64,000 bases of DNA from Uranotaenia lowii (taxonomy: Eukaryota; Arthropoda; Insecta; Diptera; Culicidae), in contig NC_073692.1 of NCBI RefSeq assembly GCF_029784155.1, positions 436,740,260 to 436,804,259 on the forward strand, written 5' to 3'. How positions within the stretch are numbered: the stretch's first letter is position 1; every line of letters starts with the position of its first letter. This document shows, piece by piece, positions 24,001 through 37,200 of this stretch. The position numbers and the translations under genes were made by a program. Under the pieces are notes generated by a model. That model had not been told where the DNA came from. It saw nothing but the letters and a program-made list of their open reading frames with translations, and did no database searches.

Positions 24001-27000
24001 ATGACAAAAATGACAAAAATGACAAAAATGACAAAAATGACAAAAATGACAAAAATGACAAAAATGACAAAAATGACAAAAATGACAAAAATGACAAAAA
24101 TGACAAAAATGACAAAAATGACAAAAATGACAAAAATGACAAAAATGACAAAAATGACAAAAATGACAAAAATGACAAAAATGACAAAAATGACAAAAAT
24201 GACAAAAATGACAAAAATGACAAAAATGACAAAAATGACAAAAATGACAAAAATGACAAAAATGACAAAAATGACAAAAATGACAAAAATGACAAAAATG
24301 ACAAAAATGACAAAAATGACAAAAATGACAAAAATGACAAAAATGACAAAAATGACAAAAATGACAAAAATGACAAAAATGACAAAAATGACAAAAATGA
24401 CAAAAATGACAAAAATGACAAAAATGACAAAAATGACAAAAATGACAAAAATGACAAAAATGACAAAAATGACAAAAATGACAAAAATGACAAAAATGAC
24501 AAAAATGACAAAAATGACAAAAATGACAAAAATGACAAAAATGACAAAAATGACAAAAATGACAAAAATGACAAAAATGACAAAAATGACAAAAATGACA
24601 AAAATGACAAAAATGACAAAAATGACAAAAATGACAAAAATGACAAAAATGACAAAAATGACAAAAATGACAAAAATGACAAAAATGACAAAAATGACAA
24701 AAATGACAAAAATGACAAAAATGACAAAAATGACAAAAATGACAAAAATGACAAAAATGACAAAAATGACAAAAATGACAAAAATGACAAAAATGACAAA
24801 AATGACAAAAATGACAAAAATGACAAAAATGACAAAAATGACAAAAATGACAAAAATGACAAAAATGACAAAAATGACAAAAATGACAAAAATGACAAAA
24901 ATGACAAAAATGACAAAAATGACAAAAATGACAAAAATGACAAAAATGACAAAAATGACAAAAATGACAAAAATGACAAAAATGACAAAAATGACAAAAA
25001 TGACAAAAATGACAAAAATGACAAAAATGACAAAAATGACAAAAATGACAAAAATGACAAAAATGACAAAAATGACAAAAATGACAAAAATGACAAAAAT
25101 GACAAAAATGACAAAAATGACAAAAATGACAAAAATGACAAAAATGACAAAAATGACAAAAATGACAAAAATGACAAAAATGACAAAAATGACAAAAATG
25201 ACAAAAATGACAAAAATGACAAAAATGACAAAAATGACAAAAATGACAAAAATGACAAAAATGACAAAAATGACAAAAATGACAAAAATGACAAAAATGA
25301 CAAAAATGACAAAAATGACAAAAATGACAAAAATGACAAAAATGACAAAAATGACAAAAATGACAAAAATGACAAAAATGACAAAAATGACAAAATGACA
25401 AAAATGACAAAAATGACAAAAATGACAAAAATGACAAAAATGACAAAAATGACAAAAATGACAAAAATGACAAAAATGACAAAAATGACAAAAATGACAA
25501 AAATGACAAAAATGACAAAAATGACAAAAATGACAAAAATGACAAAAATGACAAAAATGACAAAAATGACAAAAATGACATAAAAGACAAAAATGACAAA
25601 AATGACAAAAATGACAAAAATGACAAAAATGACAAAAATGACAAAAATGACAAAAATGACAAAAATGACAAAAATGACAAAAATGACAAAAATGGCAAAA
25701 ATGACAAAAATGACAAAAATGACGAAAATGACAAAAATGACAAAAATGACAAAAATGACAAAAATGACAAAAATGACAAAAATGACAAAAATGACAAAAG
25801 TGACAAAAGTGACAAAAATGACAAAAATGACAAAAATGACAAAGATGACAAAAATGACAAAAATGACAAAAATGACAAAAATGACAAAAATGACAAAAAT
25901 GACAAAAATGACAAAAATGACAAAAATGACAAAAATGACAAAAATGACAAAAATGACAAAAATGAAAAAAATGATAAAAATGACAAAAATGACAAAAATG
26001 ACAAAAATTACAAAAATGACAAAAATGACAAAAATGACAAAAATTACAAAAATTACAAAAATGACAAAAATGACAAAAATTACAAAAATTACAAAAATGA
26101 CAAAAATGACAAAAATGACAAAAATGACAAAAATGACAAAAATGACAAAAATGACAAAAATGACAAAAATGACAAAAATGACAAAAATGACAAAAATGAC
26201 AAAAATGACAAAAATGACAAAAATGACAAAAATGACAAAAATGACAAAAATGACAAAAATGACAAAAATGACAAAAATGACAAAAATGACAAAAATGACA
26301 TAAAAGACAAAAATGACAAAAATGACAAAAATGACAAAAATGACAAAAATGACAAAAATGACAAAAATGACAAAAATGACAAAAATGACAAAAATGACAA
26401 AAATGGCAAAAATGACAAAAATGACAAAAATGACGAAAATGACGAAAATGACAAAAATGACAAAAATGACAAAAATGACAAAAATGACAAAAATGACAAA
26501 AATGACAAAAATGACAAAAATGACAAAAGTGACAAAAGTGACAAAAATGACAAAAATGACAAAGATGACAAAAATGACAAAAATGACAAAAATGACAAAA
26601 ATGACAAAAATGACAAAGATGACAAAAATGACAAAAATGACAAAAATGACAAAAATGACAAAAATGACAAAAATGACAAAAATGACAAAAATGACAAAAA
26701 TGACAAAAATGACAAAAATGACAAAAATGACAAAAATGACAAAAATGACAAAAATGACAAAAATGACAAAAATGACAAAAATGACAAAAATGACAAAAAT
26801 GACAAAAATGACAAAAATGACAAAAATGACAAAAATGACAAAAATGACAAAAATGACAAAAATGACAAAAATGACAAAAATGACAAAAATGACAAAAACG
26901 ACAAAAATGACAAAAATGACAAAAATGACAAAAATGACAAAAATGACAAAAATGACAAAAATGACAAAAATGACAAAAATGACAAAAATGACAAAAATGA

Positions 27001-29255
27001 CAAAAATGACAAAAATGACAAAAATGACAAAAATGACAAAAATGACAAAAATGACAAAAATGACAAAAATGACAAAAATGACAAAAATGACAAAAATGAC
27101 AAAAATGACAAAAATGACAAAAATGACAAAAATGACAAAAATGACAAAAATGACAAAAATGACAAAAATGACAAAAATGACAAAAATGACAAAAATGACA
27201 AAAATGACAAAAATGACAAAAATGACAAAAATGACAAAAATGACAAAAATGACAAAAATGACAAAAATGACAAAAATGACAAAAATGACAAAAATGACAA
27301 AAATGACAAAAATGAAAAAAATGACAAAAATGACAAAAATGACAAAAATGACAAAAATGACAAAAATGACAAAAATGACAAAAATGACAAAAATGACAAA
27401 AATGACAAAAATGACAAAAATGACAAAAATGACAAAAATGACAAAAATGACAAAAATGACAAAAATGACATAAAAGACAAAAATGACAAAAATGACAAAA
27501 ATGACAAAAATGACAAAAATGACAAAAATGACAAAAATGACAAAAATGACAAAAATGACAAAAATGACAAAAATGACAAAAATGACAAAAATGACAAAAA
27601 TGGCAAAAATGACAAAAATGACAAAAATGACGAAAATGACAAAAATGACAAAAATGACAAAAATGACAAAAATGACAAAAATGACAAAAATGACAAAAAT
27701 GACAAAAATGACAAAAATGACAAAAATGACAAAAGTGACAAAAGTGACAAAAATGACAAAAATGACAAAAATGACAAAGATGACAAAAATGACAAAAATG
27801 ACAAAAATGACAAAAATGACAAAAATGACAAAAATGACAAAAATGACAAAAATGACAAAAATGACAAAAATGACAAAAATGACAAAAATGAAAAAAATGA
27901 AAAAAAATGATAAAAATGTCATAATGACAAAAATTACAAAAATGACAAAAATGACAAAAATGACAAAAATTACAAAAATTACAAAAATGACAAAAATGAC
28001 AAAAATTACAAAAATGACAAAAATGACAAAAATGACAAAAATGACAAAAATGACAAAAATGACAAAAATGACAAAAATGACAAAAATGACAAAAATGACA
28101 AAAATGACAAAAATGACAAAAATGACAAAAATGACAAAAATGACAAAAATGACAAAAATGACAAAAATGACAAAAATGACAAAAATGACAAAAATGACAA
28201 AAATGACAAAAATGACAAAAATGACAAAAATGACAAAAATGACAAAAATGACAAAAATGACAAAAATGACAAAAATGACAAAAATGACAAAAATGACAAA
28301 AATGACATAAAAGACAAAAATGACAAAAATGACAAAAATGACAAAAATGACAAAAATGACAAAAATGACAAAAATGACAAAAATGACAAAAATGACAAAA
28401 ATGACAAAAATGACAAAAATGACAAAAATGGCAAAAATGACAAAAATGACAAAAATGACGAAAATGACGAAAATGACAAAAATGACAAAAATGACAAAAA
28501 TGACAAAAATGACAAAAATGACAAAAATGACAAAAATGACAAAAATGACAAAAGTGACAAAAATGACAAAAATGACAAAGATGACAAAAATGACAAAAAT
28601 GACAAAAATGACAAAAATGACAAAAATGACAAAAATGACAAAAATGACAAAAATGACAAAAATGACAAAAATGACAAAAATGACAAAAATGACAAAAATG
28701 ACAAAAATGACAAAAATGACAAAAATGACAAAAATGACAAAAATGACAAAAATGACAAAAATGACAAAAATGACAAAAATGACAAAAATGACAAAAATGA
28801 CAAAAATGACAAAAATGACAAAAATGACAAAAATGACAAAAATGACAAAAATGACAAAAATGACAAAAATGACAAAAATGACAAAAATGACAAAAATGAC
28901 AAAAATGACAAAAATGACAAAAATGACAAAAATGACAAAAATGACAAAAATGACAAAAATTACAAAAATTACAAAAATGACAAAAATGACAAAAATGACA
29001 AAAATTACAAAAATTACAAAAATTACAAAAATTACAAAAATGACAAAAATGACAAAAATTACAAAAATGACAAAAATGACAAAAATGACAAAAATGACAA
29101 AAATGACAAAAATGACAAAAATGACAAAAATGACAAAAATGACAAAAATGACAAAAATGACAAAAATGACAAAAATGACAAAAATGACAAAAATGACAAA
29201 AATGACAAAAATGACAAAAATGACAAAAATGACAAAAATGACAAAAATGACATAA
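18084..29255. repeat. 9-bp satellite array (ACAAAAATG)n, ~11.2 kb
   Basis: The sequence is an unbroken head-to-tail array of ACAAAAATG, about 1,240 monomers. The left two thirds are nearly invariant, with rare substitutions (for example at 18955, 19161, 21595) and a few length changes. The right third (from about 25577) carries many recurrent variants. The monomer is strand-asymmetric, with six A per nine bases. Because nine is a multiple of three, five of six frames are open: MTK and DKN on plus; FLS, FVI and CHF on minus. Open frames of up to thousands of codons here are artefacts, not genes. Array length in an assembly is unreliable next to a gap. Confidence 0.98.
25580..29255. repeat. higher-order repeat inside the 9-bp satellite
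   Basis: A marker monomer reading ATAAAAGAC occurs at 25580, 26300, 27470 and 28307. Intervals are 720, 1170 and 837 bp, all multiples of nine. After each marker the same order of variants follows: GGCAAAAAT after 105-132 bp, then GACGAAAAT, then AAAAGTGAC (usually doubled), then AAAGATGAC. Between markers there are also clusters of AAAATTACA (near 26005-26095, 27930-28010 and 28960-29060). The final ATAAATTGA at 29252 may be a related terminal marker, 945 bp on. This indicates duplication of long blocks followed by gain and loss of single monomers. Confidence 0.85.
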
Positions 29256-29600
29256 ATTGATTTTTGTTCCAGCCTAAGTAGCTAATAGATCAAGTAGGCT
29301 GTTGTTTAATATGACAGCAATAAATCATGGTTGCATTGTTTTTTTTTTTTTTTTTTTCAAATATCCAAACATGACACAAAAATGACAAAAATGACAAAAA
29401 TGACAAAAATGACAAAAATGACAAAAATGACAAAAATGACAAAAATGACAAAAATGGCAAAAATGGCAAAAATGACATAAATTGATTTTTGTTCCAGCCT
29501 AAGTAGCTAATAGATCAAGTAGGCTGTTGTTTAATATGACAGCAATAAATCATGGTTGCATTGTTTTTTTTTTTTTGTCAAATATCCAAACATTCATTGT
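29251..29600. repeat. 225-bp duplication of the satellite edge
   Basis: A unique sequence starting CATAAATTGATTTTTGTTCC at 29251 recurs at 29476, about 225 bp later. Each copy runs through GCCTAAGTAGCTAATAG to a poly-T tract and CAAATATCCAAACAT. Between them is a mini-array of about 11 satellite monomers (29373-29475). The duplicated unit is thus satellite plus flank. The poly-T tracts differ in length, and the second copy passes into single-copy DNA near 29590. Confidence 0.9.
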
Positions 29601-32600
29601 GTGAAAAATTTCTGTTTTATTTTTGAGTAAAACTAGAAGGTTAAGTTTTTTTTTTCTTTTAAACGAATGTTGTAGAGAAATTTTGTAGAAAACATAAGTT
29701 GAATAAAAAATTAAGTCAGTTTACAGATACTACGCATCTGACCGAAAAGTATTTGAGAAGGTTATAGAAAGTTTGTATTCCAAAGAATCTTATCTGCTTG
29801 TCCGCAAATAAAAACACATTTAAAAAGCCGAAATAGTATTATCAAAATTATAAAAAAAAAAATTTCGAAAAAAATTTAAGTCAGAGTACGAAGATTGTCC
29901 TTAAATATGTCTCACTGAAACGTGAATTGGCAAAAAGTGGCAATTAGTTTTTGTTTTGTTGGATAACTAAAACTTCTATTTAAATGGTTCAGTAGGAATG
30001 AGAGTGCAGTCTCGTGGGGTAACATGTTTTTCAGATGTCCGAATATGATGAAAATTCGCAAATTTTAACGTTATACGATTGTATGTATGTATGTATGTAT
30101 TTCTACCACCCAGGTAGCAAGGCACAGCCAGTAGCAGCGAGCAACTTTTACTCCGTAGCTTGTTCAAGATTCGTCAACTTTATAAAAACAAAATGTCTTT
30201 GAATGGACTACTTCAAGGGATAAGAAATATAAACAGAGGCATTTACATTTCTACATAGGGATAGGATCGAATGGTCTCCATCGAAAGAACATCTTAAATT
30301 TATTGAGCGTCTGAGTCAAGCCGTTACAATGCAAAGCGCTCAGCTGGGTGGGGAGACGGACCCGTCTTCAATCCACGATCCCTTGCTGGTGAGGTAGCCC
30401 AATGCTCTCCTCAAGAATCGCTTCAATCAGATGCCCGGTTGGACCAACCTAAAACCCCAAAATGACATTATTTTATAAATTTTAAACGTATTTTTTACGT
30501 TATACGTTTGTGCTCGAAAAAAAATTTAATTCTTCAAACTCAAATAAATAAATTTCATATTATTCTGAACACATCCATGCCTTTTTTTTTAGTTATTTTT
30601 TTAAAAAATAAAATTTTATCGCAATATTGAAAATTTTATTTTGTTTTTGCGATAAAATGCAACAGCATCAAACCCCAACTACACCTACATAGAAAATTGT
30701 ATGAAGCAACGAACTTTAAGAAATGTTTGACAGATTTGCAATCGATGTAATGTCCAGTTTCTGAAAAGCATGAATTTATGATGAATTTTCGAAATTTACA
30801 AAATTGGGGTTTCAAGGTTAAATTTTATGTCTAGTACTTGAGGACGCTAACGATCTGTGGAAACTGCGAATCACTTAGTGTTTTATAACGATTGACACGA
30901 GGAATGGCTAAAAACATAAAAAAAGACTCCAAATGCGACCGTTTTCTTTCCAAAGTACTTCGATAGGTCTCAAAAAGTTAAACTGTGTTCTAGTTGGATC
31001 TGGGAACGTGCCATTACCCAAAAACTGTGGTGGAGTGAAAAAAAAGTCAAATAGGTAGTTTTTGTGCCGAAGGAGGACCATCGGCTAAATTTGCTTGAAC
31101 TTCAACCAAATTAAAAATTTTGAGTTATTTTGAAAGTCCAGCTTTAGGCAAAAATGATCGTTATCAAAAATATATCCTTGATTTGAAAGAAGGATGTTTA
31201 ATACTATGCATTATAGATAGCGCACGTGGTGCCGAAATATTTAAGTCAAATAATTTCTTCATTGGACGCTTCCTCAAAAACCACTTGACAGAACTTTACA
31301 CAAATTTGTACATATAAACATTACACTACTATTTTTTCGAATACACTCCTTACAAACATAAAAGTTCAAATTTCTTTATGTAAAGTTTACTTAAAAGTTC
31401 TGCAGAAATCATGGATGAGTTTTAAACCAAATCGAAGCTCTAAAGACCTCAGGGTTTGAGAAATTAAAAAATTACCACAAATCGACTCAGTCTAATGATC
31501 ATGTAAATAAATAATGCTCAAGCTTAAAGATATCATTTGTTCAATGGTTTAACGGAGGATTTTTTTTTTGTTATCAGAAACAAAGTGAATATTTTGGATA
31601 CTATGAGAAGACGACTATCATCAGCTTTATATCCACCTGCAAAAACGCAAAACCAGTCCATGACCGGCAAACTGTCCGAAAAACTAAGTACAAAAGCAAG
31701 TACCAACATTCAAACACGTCCAAATATCTCCATTGCTGGGGATCTCGAAGTGGCCCGGTTGTGGTGCCGATAAAGGTTTATGACGTTGGGAAAGATTTTT
31801 ATTTTGGAGGGAGGCCAATGATTTGGATCAGACTGAACTGAACTGCCACTCTGTGCTAGCCTAGTATTTAGGTAGGTATCATCAAAGTTCCACAATGCTG
31901 GCCGAAACAATTCACTTGAATTCGGCCGTGCGTGCGACGTGATGTTGTGGTTTTAAGGAATTATGGTTTTGTGGATCATTTGCGCACAGATGGATTTTTG
32001 CCGAAGCGTTTGATTCTCTAGGGAAAAAGTGTACGATTGTGGTTCTCCGGATTCCGAATCCGAGCCATGGTGGACCAGAAATGGCCGATTTGCTTTGTTG
32101 TTCCAATCTCTGGGATAGTGCGTTTGGTTTTGGAAAATAAAAACTTTATCGTTGATTACATATTAGTCGGTGCTTTTTACGGTTACTTTATGCAAATTAG
32201 ATTTCACTCTCGGGTATTCATAAAATGATTCGGTTTAAACTCAACCATAAATCGGAAATGAAACACCAAGTGAACCGTGAAGGTGGAATCAACGAACAAT
32301 TTTATAGGCAGCATAACTCTTGCAGAATATCAATCGTAAATTTTCCGATTCACTCAGAAAACCAGTATACGAACTTATATCCCGAACGTGACTTCCGATA
32401 TATCGAAAGTTTAAAGATCCCACATGATAATCCTTTAAATTCGACAGCCTCCGCTCACATTTAACCGATATTCTCAAAACCGACACACTCCCCAGCAAAA
32501 TTCTCAAGTATCAAATTTGCTAATTAAATTGCTCAACTTTCGCCACAAGACGAGCAAAACTGAGTTGAGGAGAAGCATCGATGAATTTCGCCTCCCAAAG

Positions 32601-33365
32601 GAACACGCTTCCGGCTGCTGTTCATTGGGCTGGAAAATTCAGCATCACCAAACAGCCAGCAGCAGCCCCAAAACAGAGGGTTGCAGCGCACACAAGATGG
32701 GTTTGGAGTGGGAAAACAGAAACCTCATCTCAACTACTCATCAATTTGGGGAACATCAGAACGAATGCTGCGTCGTCGTCATCGTCGTCGTCGTGATGTT
32801 TTGGAGTGTCTGGTTATACCCCAACTTACCCAAACCCCAGGAGATCTTTTCTTAGGCGCTGACTGTGAGAAGCAGAGTTTCCTGGAGCACATCATTGGGG
32901 CAAACTATGATGAGTGGAAAATTTTCCCACAAAGAACATCTCTCGTTCGGCGTTTTCAGATCGGGAGCTGGTTTCGGTGTGCCAAAATGGGGCGGAATTA
33001 AAGCAATTGGGTTTTCAATTATTCAATAAAATTTTATACTTTTATGATGCACTTTTCTCCGAGTAGGGGTTTCTCGGTGCGGGATTTGTGGCTTGAACAG
33101 CTGGAAAAGTGGATTTTGTGTATGATGAGAACGAGATCGGGTTAGGGAACAAAATGAAACTTTTGCAATAGGTACTAACATTGCTGAATGAACATTAAAA
33201 GTTAGTTTAAAAAACCCAAAAATCTTTCATTCAAGCGTTTCTGGTCGAAACTCGACCAAGTAGATATGTAACTGAAGTTAAAAATTAAGTTCCGCGTTTG
33301 TTGTTCAAACTAAACAAATGCTTTCAAAAGTGTACCTCAAAAGTTACGTTACCTACATACATATA
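29601..33365. other. mostly single-copy DNA, no gene recognised
   Basis: No recognisable domain was seen on either strand. A GTAT microsatellite lies at about 30080-30100 and a CGT-type run at about 32772-32796. The 31537-31773 frame is polar and motif-free. Parts near 32580-32990 are GC-richer with open frames in two phases but no domain, so I do not call exons. Confidence 0.45.
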
Positions 33366-33373
33366 GGCTAATG

Positions 33374-34247
33374 TAGGGTTGCCATCCGTCCCGCAAAAGC
33401 GGGACATGTCCCGCTTTTTTGAGGAATGTCCCGCCGTCCCGCTTTTTCCTCAAAATGTCCCACTTTTTTTTATGGAAGACCTTTTCCAAATTTCTCTGAC
33501 TTATACTGGAAGAAATCAAACTTTATTCTTTATTTCAATTCATTGGTTCAACATAAAAAATCGAATACGATTCCAAATTTCCAGAAGTTTGTTTGAAGTT
33601 CCAAATTTTCAGAGTTTGCATAAGACAATACTGAAAAGCCCTAAAGATGCAATAAAATTATGTTAAGCGTTCTTGGAGCACGTTCAACCAATGCAATGTA
33701 AATAACTTTGATTTGATGAAAATATTGTATAAGTTGCTTCCAAATGATTATAGAGTACAATTTTTCGACAGAATCTTAGTTAAATTGCTTTTTATTCCCC
33801 ACTTTTTCGACTCAGTTGTCCAAAGTATACAATGAAATATGTTTTCTTGAGTTTTCAAATTTTTTAAACAAATTTGAAATATATGTATTTGCTATTGCAT
33901 AAATGTTTTTCATGCGTTGACATGTAGATCTTGAAATATTTCTCTCAAATAACGTGTTGATTAGCGAGAACCGTGGAAATAAACGTGTTCATGGCAAAAT
34001 TGTGTTAATAGAAGTCATGTAAGAAAAACTGAGCAAAATCAATGCTCGTTAAAAAAACTTTTAGTGTTTTTTCTATGAATAACTTTGGCTGACGGTATAC
34101 GTATAAGTTTGGCAATACAATTAAGCTTTTTTATAACATTTTTTCAAATGTCCCGCTTTTTTCGGCTGTGTCCCGCTTTTTTCGGCTGTGTCCCGCTTTT
34201 TTGTCATGAAATGTCCCGCTTTTTTCTGAAAGTATCTGGCAAGCCTA
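33374..34247. mobile_element. non-autonomous hAT-type element, 874 bp
   Basis: The ends are TAGGGTTGCCA (33374) and the inverse of TAGGCTTGCCA (ending 34247). They are flanked by the exact 8-bp duplication GGCTAATG (33366-33373 and 34248-34255). TAGGGTTGCCA-type ends with 8-bp TSDs are characteristic of hAT. Near both ends the motif TCCCGCTTTTT recurs: three times at 33410-33460 in variant forms and four times at 34150-34230. These may be transposase-binding subterminal repeats. No transposase was recognised. Confidence 0.88.
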
Positions 34248-34255
34248 GGCTAATG

Positions 34256-37200
34256 CCAACGAATTTTTTTGTCTCTGACAATTTAAGTTGCCATGGCAAC
34301 GTGCCACAGTCCATGCCTACTGAGTCACCAGTCTCTTGGAGTAAAGTTGCAAAACACTGGTGACAATAAAGTACAGTAAACCATGATTGAAATTTAAATA
34401 GTGGAAAACATGTAGGTGTTAGGCACATTCCACCGTGACGTGAAGTCGTTTTTCCGGACTTTTCGAAACTGTTATCATTCTAGAAGTAAAAGTTTAAGTT
34501 GTTTATGTTGTGATCGATTACTTTTGTGACGCGAATTCACGCTAGAATTGACTATTTTTGACTTCAGCACATATCACTTCGATTTCCTGTTCTCTCTGTG
34601 GAAATAGAATTTTGGTGTCTTCAAATAAGCTGTAGAGAAAAGAATTTCCCACAATTTGATGTTCATAGCTTCTCGATTGAACGACAACAAAAAAAGTTAT
34701 GCTTTTTTAAAGTTGTGACGTGAATTCATCCAGTTAAAACAGAACAGGATAGTGTACATACTAAATTCACGTCACGAAGTTTCAAGTTATTCTGAAAAAT
34801 TCTTTAGAGCCTTCAAATTTTATGTACACTTTTAAAATTGATATTTTGTTATTCTGACTAGTAGAATCATAAATTTTTAGTATCTTTTTCTAACTTTTTC
34901 CTTATTTTGACAGACACTTGAATAAAAACATATTAAGGAAAGGAATCATACGTTAACCGTTTAAAATTCTTATTGTCAATTGATTAAGTAGACCTAGAGG
35001 ACATAACAGTGAGCTAAAATTGTAATAAAAGTGCAGATGATTTATTCCATGAAGGTTTAATCAAGCGTAAAGCTATGATCATTTAGTATCCGGGCACTTC
35101 ATTTCGGTGATAGCTACGTTTTTACTATAGCTCGGATATGCAAAACTTTAGCAGCGTTGTGTTGGTAGGCTTAAGGTTTTTAAGTTAACGTCTGTTTGAG
35201 ATATTTGCGAACAAAAAGACATTGTAAAAAAAAATTGCACAATCGCCTTGGAAATTCTTCATTGTCGACTTAAAATCTCATGAACTGTTAATATTTTCTG
35301 TTTTTTTCTTTTTTTTTTTTTTGCTGAAATGGTTAAGAATATTAGGAGCCACTCTAGGATGCTCACGAAGTGCAAACCAAGCATCGGAGTAGAATCCTTG
35401 ATCTCAACTATGGTAAAAAGTCTGTGGTTATTGGGGATAACTGGATGAAACTGAATAAAACCGGATTCAAGATGTCGAATTCTTCTAGATGCCTACTCAT
35501 GAAAAGATACCAATTAGATTTTATAGGTGAATTTGTGTAAAATATTATGATTTTGCAAAGGTTAGATCAATAGTTGACTAAAAAATGTGTACATAGAAAA
35601 AAACAGATTTTATAATAATGTAAGAGTATTTCTTGTAGTTAAAGATAAATAATTTATTTTATATTTCTACTTTAAATTTAATAATAACACCTTCATTTCC
35701 TCCATAGAAAGTTTTTCGAACAAATGAATGGTTTTTAGAATACAAACGTTTGTAACTGCCCGGATTCTAATTGATCATAGTAAAATTGGTAAAGAAAATC
35801 ATGGTTCTGTTTCATTCGTTCAGCTAAAACTGACCTGATTTCATGTCTACAAGGTAAAAAAGCTCCCTACCGGTAACGTAGACTAAATACGGTGGTCAAA
35901 TCGTGCGCAAAATATTTGATCCGTTAGAAGCTATTTTGAAAAATTTCGTTATTGCTAGCAAAAAAAATTTTATCGGGAACTTGGCAGATTACCAGTAGTA
36001 ATATTTTTTTGACAAGTCTCGCCTGGATGTTTCGGAGATAAACAAGGAGAAAAAGTTTAAAAACTCAATGTGTAGTTCTTGATGTGGCTTATGATCTATT
36101 AAAACTGTTAATGTCTAAATTTATATTTTATATTTTCTAGACTAATTTTAGAAAAATATATTAATTTCTCATAGAATAAAAAAACGTAGGATCTGTCTAG
36201 GGGGAGAGGAGGGAGAGTATTGAATAATTTTACTATGTCTTACCAGGGGGGCAAGGAGGGCAAAAAATTTCCAAAATCGTGCTTTTAGGTAATTAGTGAA
36301 CGACCCCCAAGGCCTTCTCTTGTTCTTCCGTTACCGATTTGTATCAACAATTTTCGTATAAAACTCTTAAAAATCTCTTATAAAACATAATTTTATTTGT
36401 AGAAACTTATTCGTTGAAAGGAAACTTTCAGTTGCTCTGATACAGCCTCAAGATATGAGATTTTCTAATGTCACTGTACCCTTACACCAACAAGGGTAGA
36501 CACTGTTTGATTTAAAATTTAAAAAATTGATTGGAATATCTGCACGTTGCGTCGGGTTCTAATATATTCTTCTGATATTTTTAATCTTTAAAATACCATG
36601 ACCTGCCATCGAGTTCAATCATAAAAGTAAAAGGGTTACCTGTATTGACATTATTCCACTCTGCTCTCTATGGCTAATTACTGTAAAGATGAGTGTCTAT
36701 GATGGTCCACTTATCTGCATCAAGATTTCAATTATTTTTCCATTTACTCAATAGTTGAAGCCGGGCTGACAAAGATCCCCAGACCCCGGGTGGTGGTTCT
36801 GTCTGATGGTTTTCTGCCGGGACCAGATTCCTCCGGCCAACCAACCTGGTCTGGTCATGTTCTTGTTCTAGTCTAGAGAGTGGGTTTTTATCATCCCTTT
36901 CCCGATGATGACGTGTGGCTGAATGGGTTTAACAAGACCATCAAGCTTTACGAGCGCACAAAAAAGACTCTCCTGATACGATGATGGGAGCAAAAGTGAC
37001 ACATCACCCCTTTCTGTCGATATCTTCTTTAGAAGTGGCACTCTTCTTCTCTGTGTACACAGCACAGTTGCGAAAATACGGAAGGTAATCTGGATCAACC
37101 GGAAAAGGGCAATCAGTGGGAGAAAATGGATTACTTGCAACTGCTGGCTGGCTGGCGGGCTGGAAGATTTTCTCAGTGCTTCCTCCCAATGAATGTGTAT

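Noticed and set aside
17414..27922. Open frame of about 3,500 codons on the minus strand, and similar long frames on both strands
   Set aside because: They come from the 9-bp satellite, whose period is a multiple of three and which has stops in only one frame. They also cross the 500-N gap.
30310..30460. Possible tRNA-like sequence (GCTCAGCTGGGTGGGGAG)
   Set aside because: It resembles a D-arm, but I found no matching B box or acceptor pairing nearby.
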